From assembly GCA_000961725.1 (NCBI GenBank), contig LADS01000026.1, positions 19,876 to 83,875 of the forward strand: a stretch of 64,000 nucleotides of DNA. The letters are read 5' to 3'. The notes beneath the pieces were generated by a model. It saw only the letters and a program-made list of their open reading frames with translations, was not told the DNA's origin and did not search any database. Positions within the stretch are counted from its first letter, which is position 1. Every line of letters begins with the position of its first letter. Of this stretch, positions 1 through 9,396 are shown one piece after another. The position numbers and the translations under genes were made by a program. This DNA comes from Desulfobulbaceae bacterium BRH_c16a (lineage in GTDB: Bacteria; Desulfobacterota; Desulfobulbia; Desulfobulbales; Desulfocapsaceae).

Positions 1-557
1 GGATACAGAACTACGACGGTCACACCGTAAAAACGGATAAAACTGAATTTCCCGCGCGACTCCTGCTTTGGACAGGGGGAATTTCCGGAGCATTCATAGA
101 CGGTCTGGGCGAAGGGCTGGTGGACAAAAAAGGCCGAATTGCGGCAGATCGGTTTTGCCGGGTCAATGGCCTGGAAAACATCTATGCACTGGGTGATGTT
201 GTGCATATGGCTACTGAAAACCATCCCGAAGGTCATCCGCAGCTGGCGGCTGTCGCCGTCCAGCAGGGAGAGTATTTAGCCGGACATTTTCTCGATATCG
301 AAAAAGGCAGGAAAAGCAAACCATTCCGATACACCGACAGGGGCATGATGGCCAATATCGGCAGAAAAAAGGGAATCATCGAACTGGAAAACGGCAGGAA
401 TTACAAAGGCTTCATCCCCTGGATCAGTTGGCTTGCCGTGCATTTGTTTTTCCTGGCAGGCTTCGGAAACAAACTAAAAACCTTTGCCACCTGGGCTTGG
501 ATTTACACCAGCAGGGATATGGCGACTCCGATTATCCTGGAAAAACAGGATGACTGA
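1..557 (+). CDS. ndh: Type II NADH:quinone oxidoreductase (NDH-2), C-terminal part
   Basis: The gene is cut by the left window edge; the open frame begins at base 3 and about 184 residues are visible. NDH-2 is a monotopic FAD enzyme that passes electrons from NADH to membrane quinone without pumping protons. Visible marks are LLWTGGI, the FAD-contacting stretch NIYALGDVVHM, the HPQLAAVAVQQG segment typical of this pyridine-nucleotide-disulfide oxidoreductase branch, and a C-terminal amphipathic/hydrophobic segment (PWISWLAVHLFFLAGF, then LKTFATWAWIYTSRD) that matches the membrane anchor of Ndh. The stop lies just upstream of, or overlaps, the start of the next gene, so the two are probably co-transcribed. 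The cyoABCD quinol oxidase lies 8 kb downstream and could complete a NADH-to-oxygen chain. Family assignment is good; the N-terminal NADH domain is outside the window. Confidence 0.85.
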   Translation, partial: IQNYDGHTVKTDKTEFPARLLLWTGGISGAFIDGLGEGLVDKKGRIAADRFCRVNGLENIYALGDVVHMATENHPEGHPQLAAVAVQQGEYLAGHFLDIEKGRKSKPFRYTDRGMMANIGRKKGIIELENGRNYKGFIPWISWLAVHLFFLAGFGNKLKTFATWAWIYTSRDMATPIILEKQDD

Positions 558-582
558 CTCACTCAATTCACCATGGTCGATT

Positions 583-3500
583 ATGAAAATCTATCTAGAC
601 ACTCTCGAAGCCTGTATCATGGATATGGACGGCGTTGTCACCGACACGGCACGCCTGCACGCCAGGGCCTGGAAACAGATGTTCGATGATTTCCTGGCGG
701 AGCAGACAGGGCGCACAATCGAGCTCTTTGACGTGATCGACGACTACCGGAACTATGTCGACGGCAAGCCGCGGTATGACGGAGTGGCGAGTTTTCTCGA
801 AGCCCGGGGGATATCCCTGCCTCATGGCGATGCGGACGATCCTCCGGAAAATGAAACGGTCTGCGGGCTCGGCAACAGGAAGAACGTTTACTTCCACACT
901 TTGCTGGAAAATGAAGGCGTGCAGGCCTTTGAATCGACGATTGCCTTCATCCGGAAAGGACGTGCCGCCGGGCTCCGTTTTGCCTTGATCTCCGCCAGCC
1001 GCAATGCCCGCAAGGTTCTGGAAGCCGCCGGCCTGAACGATCTTTTTCAGGTAGTGGTCGATGGACAAACCGCGGCGGAAATGAATCTTGCCGGCAAACC
1101 GGCCCCCGACATTTTCCTTGAAGCTGCCGACAGGCTTGATGCCGATGTGAACAGGACGGTAATCGTCGAAGATGCCCAGGCCGGTGTCCAGGCAGGCAAG
1201 GCCGGAGGTTTTGCCAAGGTCATCGGTATCGATCGTCACGACCGGAGGGAAGCGTTGAAGAATTCCGGCGCCGATGTGGTGGTGAACGATCTTGGCGAAC
1301 TCACTCTCGACACAGGTCCCGCCCCGGTCGAAATTCCCGAACTGCTGTCGGCCATGAGTGAAGCCGGCAATATCTTCAAACGGCTGCAGAAAGATCTTCC
1401 GGCTCTTTTTCTCGATTACGACGGCACCCTCACGCCAATTGTCGACGATCCTGCCAAGGCCGGGCTCGACGAAAAGACCAGGGAGATCCTGCGGAAAATT
1501 GCCGGGCACATGTTCGTTGCGGTCATCAGCGGCCGGGGATTTGAAGATGTCCGGCAAATGGTCGGAATAGATGAATTGACCTATGCCGGCAGTCATGGCT
1601 TTGAGATCAGCGGCGGCAGCGGCTATTTCGACCGGGACAAGCGAAAACAGCAGTATCTTTCGGTCCTCGAGAAAGCGGATCGGGAACTCCGTTCCGCAAC
1701 CAGTGAGATGCAGTCCATTCGCATCGAGCGCAAACCTTATGCCGTAGCCATCCATTACCGAGGCGCGGACGAACGGACAGTTGCCGACGTCGAAGAGCTG
1801 GCAGACACTCTGGCCGCCCGATTCACCGAACTGCGAAAAAGTTCCGGCAAGAAAATTTTTGAACTCCATCCGGCGGTGGACTGGCACAAGGGCAAGGCAG
1901 TGCAGGCTATGCTCGACCTGTTTCACGTCGATTGTTCGCAGATCACCCCGCTCTATATCGGTGACGACACCACCGACGAGGATGCCTTTCGCAGTATCGG
2001 CGACCGCGGCATCACCATTCTGGTCAGCGATCGCCCACGCCCCACCAGTGCCCGTTTTATTCTGCGCGATTCCTCGGAAGTAACGACTTTTCTTGAAAAA
2101 CTGGCGGAACTGGCCGAAAGGGAGACAACCAAAGGGATCTGGTCGTTGACCTATGATGGCTTCGATCCGAAAAACGAGAAACTTCGCGAGGCTCTCTGCA
2201 CTCTCGGCAACGGCTCTTTTGCCAGCCGCGGCGCGAGTCCGCAGGCCACTGCGGGCAGAGTACATTATCCCGGCACCTATCTTGCGGGCTGCTACAACCG
2301 GCTGCAGAGCAGCGTCGCCGGGCATGCCATAGAGAATGAAAGCCTCGTCAACCTGCCCAACTGGCTGCCCCTTTCCTTCCGCCTCGAGGACGGACCGTGG
2401 CTTGACCCTCATTCCGCCCATCCCGCGGAGTATCGCCAGGAACTGGATATGGCATCCGGCATCCTCCTCAGGACTCTCCGCCTGGTCGATGAAAAGGAGA
2501 GAGAGATTCACCTGACGGAACGCCGTTTCGTCAATATGGCCATGCCGCACCTGGCCGGGCTCGAAACGGAGATCACCGTGAAGAACTGGTCGGGTCCCCT
2601 CGTCATCCGCTCGGCCCTTGACGGCAGAGTGGCCAATACCCTGGTCGTCCGCTACAGAGAACTGAACAACGATCATCTGGATATCGTCACCCGGGGCAGC
2701 AGTGACGATGGCGAGATCATCTGGCTGCAGGCCGAAACCCGGCAATCGCATATCCGTATCGCCGAGGCCGGACGCACGCGGTTTTTCCAGGACGATGAAC
2801 CGGTTGTTGCCGCCGATCGTCGCCTTGTCCAGGAAAGCGGCTATATAGGCCTTGAGGTAACCGTCCCGGTAAAAGCCGGTGAACGATTGCGGGTCGAGAA
2901 GATTGTCGCCATATATAATTCCAGGGATCGCGCCATATCGGAAAGTCTCGACGAGGCCCGTCTGCGGGTGGCTCAAGCTCCCGGTTTCGGCAAGCTGCTC
3001 AAGGACCATCAGCGGGCCTGGCGCCATCTCTGGCACCGGTGCGGTTTTGAGCTGCAGGTGGCGAGTCCGAGGATTTCCCAGATCCTCAATCTGCATATCT
3101 TTCATCTGCTGCAGACGGTATCCGTGCATTCGATCGATCTCGATGCCGGCATTCCTCCCCGGGGCCTGCACGGCGAAGCATATCGGGGTCTTATCATGTG
3201 GGATGAACTGTTTGTCTTCCCTTTCTTAAATCTGCGTCTGCCGGAGCTTACCAGGGCACTTCTCAAATATCGTTACCGGCGACTGCCCCAGGCAAAGTTT
3301 GCGGCGACTTCGGCAGGCTTTCAAGGCGCCATGTTTCCCTGGCAGAGCGGCAGCAACGGCCGCGAGGAAGCCCAGACACTGCATCTCAATCCGCAATCGG
3401 GACGCTGGGTGCCGGACGACACCCAGCTGCAGCGCCATATCGGTATTGCCGTGGCCTACAATGTCTGGCTCTACTATCAGGTTACCGGCGACCGTGACTT

Positions 3501-4536
3501 CATGTCATTTTACGGAGCGGAATTGATGATTGAAACAGCCAGATTCTGGGCCGGCCTGACCCGCTATAACGACTCCCTTGACCGCTACGAGATAACGGGA
3601 GTCATGGGACCGGATGAATTTCATACCGGGTATCCGGGTGCTGCCGAACCGGGACTGGCGAATAACGCCTATACCAACGTCATGGCCGCGTGGCTTTTCT
3701 GCCGGGCACTGGAAGTGTTGGAGATAGTGCCGGAAGAGCGCAGGCAACCGATGCGGGAAGATCTCTCCCTTGACGACCGGGAATTGGAACTCTGGCAGGA
3801 TATCAGCCGCAAGATGCGTATCGTTTTCCATGATGACGGCATCATCAGCCAATTCGAAGGATATGATCGACTCCAGGAGTTCGACTGGGAAAATTATAAA
3901 AGTAAATACAACAACATTCACCGGCTCGACCGCATCCTTGAAGCCGAAGGCGACAGCCCCAACCGGTATAAACTCTCGAAACAGGCCGATGTACTCATGC
4001 TTTTTTACCTGCTTTCCGCCGAAGAGCTGGGGCAGCTGTTCAAACGGTTGGGGTATCCGTTCGAACATGACACCATTCCTAAAAATATCGACTATTATCT
4101 CAAACGCACCTCACACGGCTCGACCCTCAGCCGGGTAGTTCACGCCTGGGTACTGGCAAGGTCGAGACGAGAACAATCCTGGCATTTATTCTGTGACGCG
4201 CTGAAAAGCGACGTTTCCGATGTTCAGGGCGGAACCACCCATGAAGGAATCCACCTCGGCGCCATGGCCGGGACTTTAGATCTGATGCAGCGCTGTTATA
4301 CCGGGCTGGAAACAAAGGAGGACGCCTTATGGTTCAACCCGGCACTGCCACGGGAAGTGGAGAGCATGGTCTTCAGCATCCTTTATCGTCAGCATTGGCT
4401 CCGGGTCACCATCAAAAAAGAAAGTATCGCCGTTACCAGTCTGGGAGAAAGTTGCGCCCCGATCACGGTGGGTCTGCGGGGTAACAGGTATGAACTGCAG
4501 CCGGGCCGTACCATTGAAATGAGGCTGAAGCACTGA
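583..4536 (+). CDS. Triple-domain enzyme: beta-phosphoglucomutase / trehalose-6-phosphate phosphatase / GH65 phosphorylase
   Basis: About 1317 residues. Residues 1-260 are a HAD beta-phosphoglucomutase (MDMDGVVTD, D14/D16 as nucleophile and acid-base pair). Residues about 270-500 are an OtsB-type trehalose-phosphatase (FLDYDGTLTP with D278/D280; GDDTTDED at 460-467). Residues about 515-1317 are a GH65 glycoside phosphorylase (GVMGPDEFH with catalytic Glu near 1012; SHGSTLSRVVH phosphate-binding loop). Together the parts could turn trehalose-6-P into trehalose, split it with phosphate into glucose and beta-glucose-1-P, and isomerise that to glucose-6-P. The GH65 donor could instead be kojibiose, nigerose or maltose; sequence reading cannot decide. 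No OtsA is in the window. ATG 583 suits the domain start but lacks a clear ribosome site. ATG 550, overlapping the ndh stop, is the alternative and suggests translational coupling. Confidence 0.88.
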   Translation: MKIYLDTLEACIMDMDGVVTDTARLHARAWKQMFDDFLAEQTGRTIELFDVIDDYRNYVDGKPRYDGVASFLEARGISLPHGDADDPPENETVCGLGNRKNVYFHTLLENEGVQAFESTIAFIRKGRAAGLRFALISASRNARKVLEAAGLNDLFQVVVDGQTAAEMNLAGKPAPDIFLEAADRLDADVNRTVIVEDAQAGVQAGKAGGFAKVIGIDRHDRREALKNSGADVVVNDLGELTLDTGPAPVEIPELLSAMSEAGNIFKRLQKDLPALFLDYDGTLTPIVDDPAKAGLDEKTREILRKIAGHMFVAVISGRGFEDVRQMVGIDELTYAGSHGFEISGGSGYFDRDKRKQQYLSVLEKADRELRSATSEMQSIRIERKPYAVAIHYRGADERTVADVEELADTLAARFTELRKSSGKKIFELHPAVDWHKGKAVQAMLDLFHVDCSQITPLYIGDDTTDEDAFRSIGDRGITILVSDRPRPTSARFILRDSSEVTTFLEKLAELAERETTKGIWSLTYDGFDPKNEKLREALCTLGNGSFASRGASPQATAGRVHYPGTYLAGCYNRLQSSVAGHAIENESLVNLPNWLPLSFRLEDGPWLDPHSAHPAEYRQELDMASGILLRTLRLVDEKEREIHLTERRFVNMAMPHLAGLETEITVKNWSGPLVIRSALDGRVANTLVVRYRELNNDHLDIVTRGSSDDGEIIWLQAETRQSHIRIAEAGRTRFFQDDEPVVAADRRLVQESGYIGLEVTVPVKAGERLRVEKIVAIYNSRDRAISESLDEARLRVAQAPGFGKLLKDHQRAWRHLWHRCGFELQVASPRISQILNLHIFHLLQTVSVHSIDLDAGIPPRGLHGEAYRGLIMWDELFVFPFLNLRLPELTRALLKYRYRRLPQAKFAATSAGFQGAMFPWQSGSNGREEAQTLHLNPQSGRWVPDDTQLQRHIGIAVAYNVWLYYQVTGDRDFMSFYGAELMIETARFWAGLTRYNDSLDRYEITGVMGPDEFHTGYPGAAEPGLANNAYTNVMAAWLFCRALEVLEIVPEERRQPMREDLSLDDRELELWQDISRKMRIVFHDDGIISQFEGYDRLQEFDWENYKSKYNNIHRLDRILEAEGDSPNRYKLSKQADVLMLFYLLSAEELGQLFKRLGYPFEHDTIPKNIDYYLKRTSHGSTLSRVVHAWVLARSRREQSWHLFCDALKSDVSDVQGGTTHEGIHLGAMAGTLDLMQRCYTGLETKEDALWFNPALPREVESMVFSILYRQHWLRVTIKKESIAVTSLGESCAPITVGLRGNRYELQPGRTIEMRLKH

Positions 4537-4555
4537 GCTGCAGGTTCCGGTCACT

Positions 4556-4918
4556 TTACTGTCCGGTGCCGCCTGGGCCGGAAGGTGGTGGCGGAGTTTC
4601 CGAAGGTGTTTGCGGCGGCTCCATTTGTTGCTGGGGCTGCCCGGGATCCGGCGATCCGGATTGGGGTGGTATTGACTCCATGGGCTGCTGGTTTTGCTGC
4701 CGGGACTGTTTCATCGCTTCGAGTTCTTGCAGGGCGTTATCAAGCTGCTCCTGTTTGGCCGCCAACTCCTGTTTATACCCTTCAATCTGCCGCTGAAGGT
4801 CGGCGTTTTGTTTACGTACTTCAGCAAGCTGTGGGTTTTCCCCTGGTTGTTCTACCTGCCTCTCACATCCCAAGGGCATCAGCAAGAGCAAAAAAATCAT
4901 GAGTATTCTGAATTTCAT
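4556..4918 (-). CDS. Small coiled-coil lipoprotein
   Basis: 120 residues. A short signal peptide ends in the lipobox LMPLGC, so the mature protein should be acylated on Cys18 and held at a membrane facing the periplasm. Residues about 30-70 form a charged heptad-like coiled coil (QLAEVRKQNADLQRQIEGY and following). The last 45 residues are Pro/Gln/Gly-rich and probably disordered. The architecture recalls small Lpp-like or trimerising lipoproteins, but no specific family is recognised. It converges on the GH65 fusion gene with a 19-base gap. The true function is unknown. Confidence 0.7.
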   Translation of the reverse strand: MKFRILMIFLLLLMPLGCERQVEQPGENPQLAEVRKQNADLQRQIEGYKQELAAKQEQLDNALQELEAMKQSRQQNQQPMESIPPQSGSPDPGQPQQQMEPPQTPSETPPPPSGPGGTGQ

Positions 4919-5030
4919 ATTTCCTCCGTGGGTTGACTGAACGTTTTTCCTAACCTCTACTTTAATTTGAAAATCAAATCTTTAATTTGCAAAATCCAAG
5001 CCAGTTTAACAATTCGACATGGCAGTAAAA

Positions 5031-5104
5031 GGTGCATGAAATGAACTACTACCACCGGAAATTCAAACAAAATTGTTGAGCTCGCAGGGTGCATTTCATG
5101 CACC
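5031..5104. repeat. Perfect 13-bp inverted repeat upstream of the DUF2892 gene
   Basis: GGTGCATGAAATG (5031-5043) recurs as its exact reverse complement CATTTCATGCACC (5092-5104), separated by 48 bases. The right arm also contains the shorter palindrome GTGCATTTCATGCAC. The pair sits 86 bases before the start of the small membrane protein gene at 5191 and 113 bases before the divergent lipoprotein start. It could be a regulator-binding site or an RNA hairpin; nothing else in the sequence decides between these. Confidence 0.5.
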
Positions 5105-5190
5105 ATCAACTGGTTGGCATACATCCTGCATTTTAACCACATATTGCAAGCCAATGCATGGCAGCAGCTCAACCCTGAAAAGGTGACAAC

Positions 5191-5349
5191 ATGATAAAGA
5201 ATGTCGGCGGTACCGATCGGAATCTGCGTTATATATCGGCGGCGCTCCTTGTGTTTATCGCCTTGCTGGCGCCGATCGATCCCATCTGGAGAGTGCTTGT
5301 GCTGGTTATGGCGGTTATTGCCTGTATCACTGCAATAACCGGATTGTGA
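5191..5349 (+). CDS. DUF2892-type small inner-membrane protein
   Basis: 52 residues. The start MIKNVGGTDRNLRYI followed by two hydrophobic helices (SAALLVFIALLAPI and LVLVMAVIACITAIT) is the pattern of the DUF2892 family, found alone or fused to rhodanese (YgaP). The charged N-terminus suggests it faces the cytoplasm. AGGTG lies 6 bases before ATG 5191. The family is often near sulfur or redox genes, but its role is not established. The neighbours here (lipoprotein, baeRF) give no further hint. Confidence 0.7.
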   Translation: MIKNVGGTDRNLRYISAALLVFIALLAPIDPIWRVLVLVMAVIACITAITGL

Positions 5350-5463
5350 CCTCTTTGGAAGGTGCTCGGGATCAGCACCAGAAAAGGGTAATAATTGAAT
5401 CCTCTGCCGCAGGACCTTTCCGGTGCCGCCGTATGAGTTGACAGCGTATGGGTTGTCCGAGTC

Positions 5464-6627
5464 CTAGAACCTTACTCGAGCGCATATAAGAGTGTCGAGC
5501 GGCATATCCTGCCGTTTCCTGACATATACGGTTCCTTTTTTACTCAAAGTCCAGAACACGGCCTCATCCAGCAACTCGAAAACCTTTCCATTATTTTTAT
5601 CCTTCACAACAGCCTGCCTCTTATCGGGATCGAAAAAACCCCAGACCTGCTCGTCTTCCGCGACAAAAAGGTTTTCCACCCGGCCGTCGAAAGCCGCCGT
5701 CAAAACCGACTGCAGATCGCTGACGACCTTGTCGCCACCGAGACTGTTCTGAAGTCCCTTCACGGCACTCCGTTCTGCCTGCAAATAGTACTCTTCGGCA
5801 ATGCCCCACGCTTTGCTGTGAAGAATTTCCGCCGACAGCTCCCCGATGCTCCCGGCAATACCCTGAGGGAGGATTGTTTGACTTCTGGTGATGAGTTTAT
5901 AGCTTGCCTGCGACTCTTCCGTACCAGCCAGAATAACCGGGCACTCAGGGTCTTCCAGCAATGGAAAAAGAGCGCGGTCGATTATCTGAAAATACCTTTG
6001 GATATATTCATCCTGTTCGTCGGCCCCGCCCCCGTGTCCATGAAAAATAGCTGCCTTTCTGCCGCTGGGGCCACCGGGTGCACTGCCGGCGTGATATTGC
6101 AGTTGCTGTTCCATATCAAGCTGCAGAGCCTCGGACATATTTTCCGGCGTACCTCCGGGCAGTTCTATTTCCTCGAGCCGGTACCGGTCCCCCTGAAAAA
6201 GCCGAAGCTGTTTCCGACTCAAAGCCAGAACCAGATACCGGCCATCGGTCAACAACGGAATCAGAGGCCTGATATGGTAGCGTTGGCCCACCGTGACTCT
6301 CTCTCTAAACGATACCGGCAGAGGATAACGGAAAAAAGACCGGCTGGAACCAAAGACAGCCAGCCCATCCGCGCCGAGGTGTTTCCAGTAAGCGGTATCA
6401 TATGCCAGGTCGTATTCCGGCTCCAGCAGGCTGCGCGCCTCGGTAGTCCGCATACCTTCATCGATAAGTCTGGTTTCCACCTGTGTAACAAAATTTTTGT
6501 ATCGGAGAGAATCCTGTGGGTCTCCTATTCGACTGACCGGCATATAGATCGATATTGCCGGCCATTCCTGGAAATGCACTAGAGTATTGATTTCCGGTTT
6601 TCCTGATATTTCATTATTGTTTTCCAT
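5464..6627 (-). CDS. baeRF family 3-like protein (archaeo-eukaryotic release factor relative)
   Basis: 387 residues, soluble, no signal peptide. The layout matches the bacterial archaeo-eukaryotic release factor (baeRF) families: an N-terminal domain with ISIYMPVSR and a DSLRYKNFV stretch, then RPLIPLLTDGRYLVLALSRKQ, the core strand pattern of the domain related to eRF1/Pelota, and a C-terminal domain ending in a Lys/Arg-rich strand. Members are thought to act on ribosomes or as nuclease-like proteins under stress, but this is inference from fold rather than biochemistry. It is transcribed away from the DUF2892 gene, and the dodecin gene lies upstream on the same strand. Confidence 0.65.
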   Translation of the reverse strand: MENNNEISGKPEINTLVHFQEWPAISIYMPVSRIGDPQDSLRYKNFVTQVETRLIDEGMRTTEARSLLEPEYDLAYDTAYWKHLGADGLAVFGSSRSFFRYPLPVSFRERVTVGQRYHIRPLIPLLTDGRYLVLALSRKQLRLFQGDRYRLEEIELPGGTPENMSEALQLDMEQQLQYHAGSAPGGPSGRKAAIFHGHGGGADEQDEYIQRYFQIIDRALFPLLEDPECPVILAGTEESQASYKLITRSQTILPQGIAGSIGELSAEILHSKAWGIAEEYYLQAERSAVKGLQNSLGGDKVVSDLQSVLTAAFDGRVENLFVAEDEQVWGFFDPDKRQAVVKDKNNGKVFELLDEAVFWTLSKKGTVYVRKRQDMPLDTLICARVRF

Positions 6628-6741
6628 ATTCGACCGTTTTTTAAGGATTATCTGGTCCTGTAATACAGGACGAAACCGTGGCCATTTTCACCTGCCCGGC
6701 AATCGAGTGCCGTGCAGGTGATTCCCATGGCAACCAATTCA

Positions 6742-6948
6742 TTACCTCTCAACCTGGAAGGTTACCTTGAGATGAAGCCGGTACACCGTCGGTCTTCCGC
6801 CCTCTACCAGGACCTCATGGTCCTTTATCCAGACACTTCGGACGTTTCGCAAGCTCTCATGAGCCTTCTCTATCCCTACTTTCAGGGCATCGTCGAAACT
6901 GCTTTCCGAATCGGAACTCAATTCGATTATTTTCGCTATCGATGACAT
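6742..6948 (-). CDS. Dodecin-family flavin-binding protein
   Basis: 68 residues from the ATG at 6948, which has GGAGG seven bases upstream. A longer reading to 7014 lacks such a site. The sequence MSSIAKIIELSSDSESSF, then DALKVGIEKAHESLRNV, and the final strand TVYRLHLKVTFQV is the complete beta-alpha-beta-beta fold of dodecin. Dodecins form dodecamers that bind flavin or CoA and buffer free flavin. The conserved Trp that stacks on flavin is present in VRSVWIKDHEV. It may be co-transcribed with the baeRF gene 114 bases downstream. Confidence 0.85.
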   Translation of the reverse strand: MSSIAKIIELSSDSESSFDDALKVGIEKAHESLRNVRSVWIKDHEVLVEGGRPTVYRLHLKVTFQVER

Positions 6949-7188
6949 AAGGATGCCTCCTTCTATTTGAATTATTTCATGACAATTTTGACTTCGACCC
7001 ATTTCTTTTTTCAATGGGCAAAAGATGGGTTACAATAAGCATGCCATTCCGTTTCGCAGCCGGGGGAATGCTGCGCATAGGTTTTCAGGCATTAATCAAC
7101 CCCTCAAAGGAGCAGCTCTATCTTCCATAATTCTGGCACATTATTTGTATATGATTGGAGGAAATTTCTGCATTCAGCCCAGGAACCG

Positions 7189-7217
7189 AAGGTGTCATGG
7201 TGTTTCCATGACACCTT
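7189..7217. repeat. Perfect 12-bp hairpin in the gap before the UbiA gene
   Basis: AAGGTGTCATGG and its exact reverse complement CCATGACACCTT flank a five-base TGTTT loop. No T-run follows on either strand, so a rho-independent terminator is not supported. It lies in the 377-base gap between the divergent dodecin and UbiA genes, 109 bases before the UbiA start. It may be an operator or an RNA leader structure. The rest of this gap shows no gene. Confidence 0.5.
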
Positions 7218-7325
7218 GTATGTGAGACAGACCCGGCATGTAACGGGAGAGAGAGACTGAATCCCGTCAAACAGGAATTCAATCTTATTCGACAGGAAAA
7301 TAGGAATATCACAGCAGGGGATGAT

Positions 7326-8264
7326 ATGAACGTCGCAGAATACAGAGGTTTTTCCAGATTGAAGCTCTTCCTGGCTCTTTCCAGAACACCCCACGGGCTG
7401 CTCGACTTGTCCGCGCCACTCATTGCGGCCCTGCTGTGGCTGGGGCATCCTCCTGAAATGAAAATTATCACTCTGGGGATAATTGCCGCTTTTGCCGGCT
7501 ACACGGCGGTCTATGCCTTAAACGACATAGTCGATTATCGAACCGATAAGAAAAAGATCGATCAGGCCGGTTTTCATCGTGAAACCAGCTACCTCGATGC
7601 CGCATTCATCCGTCACCCCCTGGCCCACGGATACTTGAGCATGCCGGAAGCGGTTGCCTGGGCTGGCAGCTGGATGGCGATTTCCCTGGTCAGCGCCTAC
7701 CTGCTCAACCCTGTCTGCGCCCTCATCCTGGTGATCGGCTGCTTCCTGGAAATCCTCTACTGCCTGTTGTTGCAGATCAGTCACCTGCGGACGCTTGTAA
7801 GCGGCATTGTCAAAACCCTCGGTGGTCTTGCGGCGGTATTCGCGGTCGATGCCTCGCCCGATCCCTTCCTGCTGCTGTTGATTTTTCTCTGGCTGTTTTT
7901 CTGGGAAATCGGCGGCCAGAATGTTCCGGCGGACTGGCACGACATTCAGGAGGATATCTCCCTGCAGGCCCGTACCGTTCCGGTGTCGCTCGGTCCTAAA
8001 AGAGCGAGCATCATTGTGCTGTCGACTCTGGCCATCAGCCTTGTTCTCAGCGGCATTCTATTTCAATCGGTCCCCCTGCAGCTGGCTCTCCCCTTCTATC
8101 TGGCTGCCATCCTGGCCGGTATTTACCTCCTGATTCTGCCAGCCCTGCGCCTTTATCGAACCAGGGACAGGGATGAAGCCGCGGCACTCTTCAACCGGGC
8201 CAGCTATTACCCTTTCGTGCTGCTGATTATCGCCCTGGCTGCCCTCGCCTGGCAACATGCCTGA
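7326..8264 (+). CDS. UbiA-family prenyltransferase
   Basis: 312 residues with about eight or nine hydrophobic helices. The first Asp-rich motif is NDIVDYRTD (residues about 62-70) and the second is DWHDIQED (about 204-211), the two Mg-diphosphate sites of the UbiA family. These membrane enzymes attach prenyl chains to aromatic or heme acceptors. Its place just before cyoABCD suggests the role of CyoE (heme O synthase), which bo3 oxidases need. However, the motifs differ from typical CyoE/CtaB, and the second motif resembles other UbiA branches, so a quinone or lipid substrate is possible. The family is well supported; the substrate is not. Confidence 0.75.
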   Translation: MNVAEYRGFSRLKLFLALSRTPHGLLDLSAPLIAALLWLGHPPEMKIITLGIIAAFAGYTAVYALNDIVDYRTDKKKIDQAGFHRETSYLDAAFIRHPLAHGYLSMPEAVAWAGSWMAISLVSAYLLNPVCALILVIGCFLEILYCLLLQISHLRTLVSGIVKTLGGLAAVFAVDASPDPFLLLLIFLWLFFWEIGGQNVPADWHDIQEDISLQARTVPVSLGPKRASIIVLSTLAISLVLSGILFQSVPLQLALPFYLAAILAGIYLLILPALRLYRTRDRDEAAALFNRASYYPFVLLIIALAALAWQHA

Positions 8265-8441
8265 AAAGACGTCCCACTAAAGAGTCGTCAGGAACAACTG
8301 GTATTCTTTTTGCTAGTCACATTAAGCGCATCCGGCTCTCTGCCGAAGCCGGAACATCAATCCCCTTTTACCAAAACAACACAGGAGTGAAGCGGATCGA
8401 AATTACCCAGGAGATATGTGCATAACAAGGATCGATAATCC

Positions 8442-9395
8442 ATGAAGAAGACACATGACCTGACCCATCCCCGCAAGCCTCGATCAATATTATCCTTTTT
8501 TCTCCGGATGATGTGCCTCTTCGCCGTCACCTTCCTCGGAGGCTGCAGCGAAATGGTTCTGTTCGATCCGAAAGGGCCTGTCGGCGAGACGGAGCGGTTT
8601 GTCATTCTGACAGCTTTTGCCCTCATGCTGATCGTCGTAATTCCGGTTTTCATCATGGCATACTGGTTCTCCAGGAAATACCGGGCCACCAACACCAAAG
8701 CACCTTACGACCCGAAATGGAGCTATTCCGGAAAAATAGAATTCGTCATCTGGGTGATCCCGGCAATCATTGTCACCTGTCTCGGGATCCTGACCTGGAA
8801 CACCACTTTCCGGCTCGATCCCTACAAACCCCTCGACTCTGCTGTCAAGCCCATCACCATCGAAGTGGTATCCCTGGACTGGAAATGGCTGTTCATCTAT
8901 CCGGAAGAAAATATCGCCGTCGTCAGCGAGGTCGTTTTTCCCGCCGATACGCCGCTGAACTTCAGACTCACCTCGGATACCGTCATGACGTCCTTTTTCA
9001 TCCCGCAGCTGGGCAGTCAGATATACGCCATGGCCGGCATGACGTCCCGGCTGCACCTCCTGGCGAATGAGCCCGGAACGTATGCCGGTCAAAACCAGCA
9101 ATTCAGCGGCTTCGGTTACGCCAACATGACATTCAAGGCGATCGCCACTTCCCCCGAACACTTTGCAGCATGGGTGCAGGAGGTGAAAAAATCGCCGAAA
9201 AAACTTGATCCGGCCAGATACCGGGAACTGGTTAAGCCCACCACCGGCTACCCCGTGACCTATTTCTCTTCGAGCACCCCCGATCTGTTCAATTCCATCA
9301 TTGCCACGTACCACGATTCCAGCCATGAAGATTCCGGCGCCATGGACGGCAGACACGGTTCCATGCCCAACACCCACAGCCAGCAGGGAGATTGA
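8442..9395 (+). CDS. cyoA: Cytochrome bo3 quinol oxidase subunit II
   Basis: 317 residues. A lipoprotein-type leader ends in FLGGC (Cys35). Two transmembrane helices follow, then a periplasmic cupredoxin domain with [33 protein letters not shown] and the [18 protein letters not shown] segment that are hallmarks of CyoA. The Cys/His ligands of a CuA centre are missing, as in quinol rather than cytochrome c oxidases. The C-terminal tail is His/Ser-rich. An AAGGA site precedes ATG 8442. It starts a four-gene run with gaps of one, two and zero bases to cyoB, cyoC and cyoD. Confidence 0.93.
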   Translation: MKKTHDLTHPRKPRSILSFFLRMMCLFAVTFLGGCSEMVLFDPKGPVGETERFVILTAFALMLIVVIPVFIMAYWFSRKYRATNTKAPYDPKWSYSGKIEFVIWVIPAIIVTCLGILTWNTTFRLDPYKPLDSAVKPITIEVVSLDWKWLFIYPEENIAVVSEVVFPADTPLNFRLTSDTVMTSFFIPQLGSQIYAMAGMTSRLHLLANEPGTYAGQNQQFSGFGYANMTFKAIATSPEHFAAWVQEVKKSPKKLDPARYRELVKPTTGYPVTYFSSSTPDLFNSIIATYHDSSHEDSGAMDGRHGSMPNTHSQQGD

Positions 9396-9396
9396 T

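Noticed and set aside
595..3171. 858-codon open frame on the minus strand inside the trehalose fusion gene
   Set aside because: It is antisense to three intact enzyme domains with catalytic motifs, has no family pattern and has a composition typical of the reverse frame of GC-rich coding DNA.
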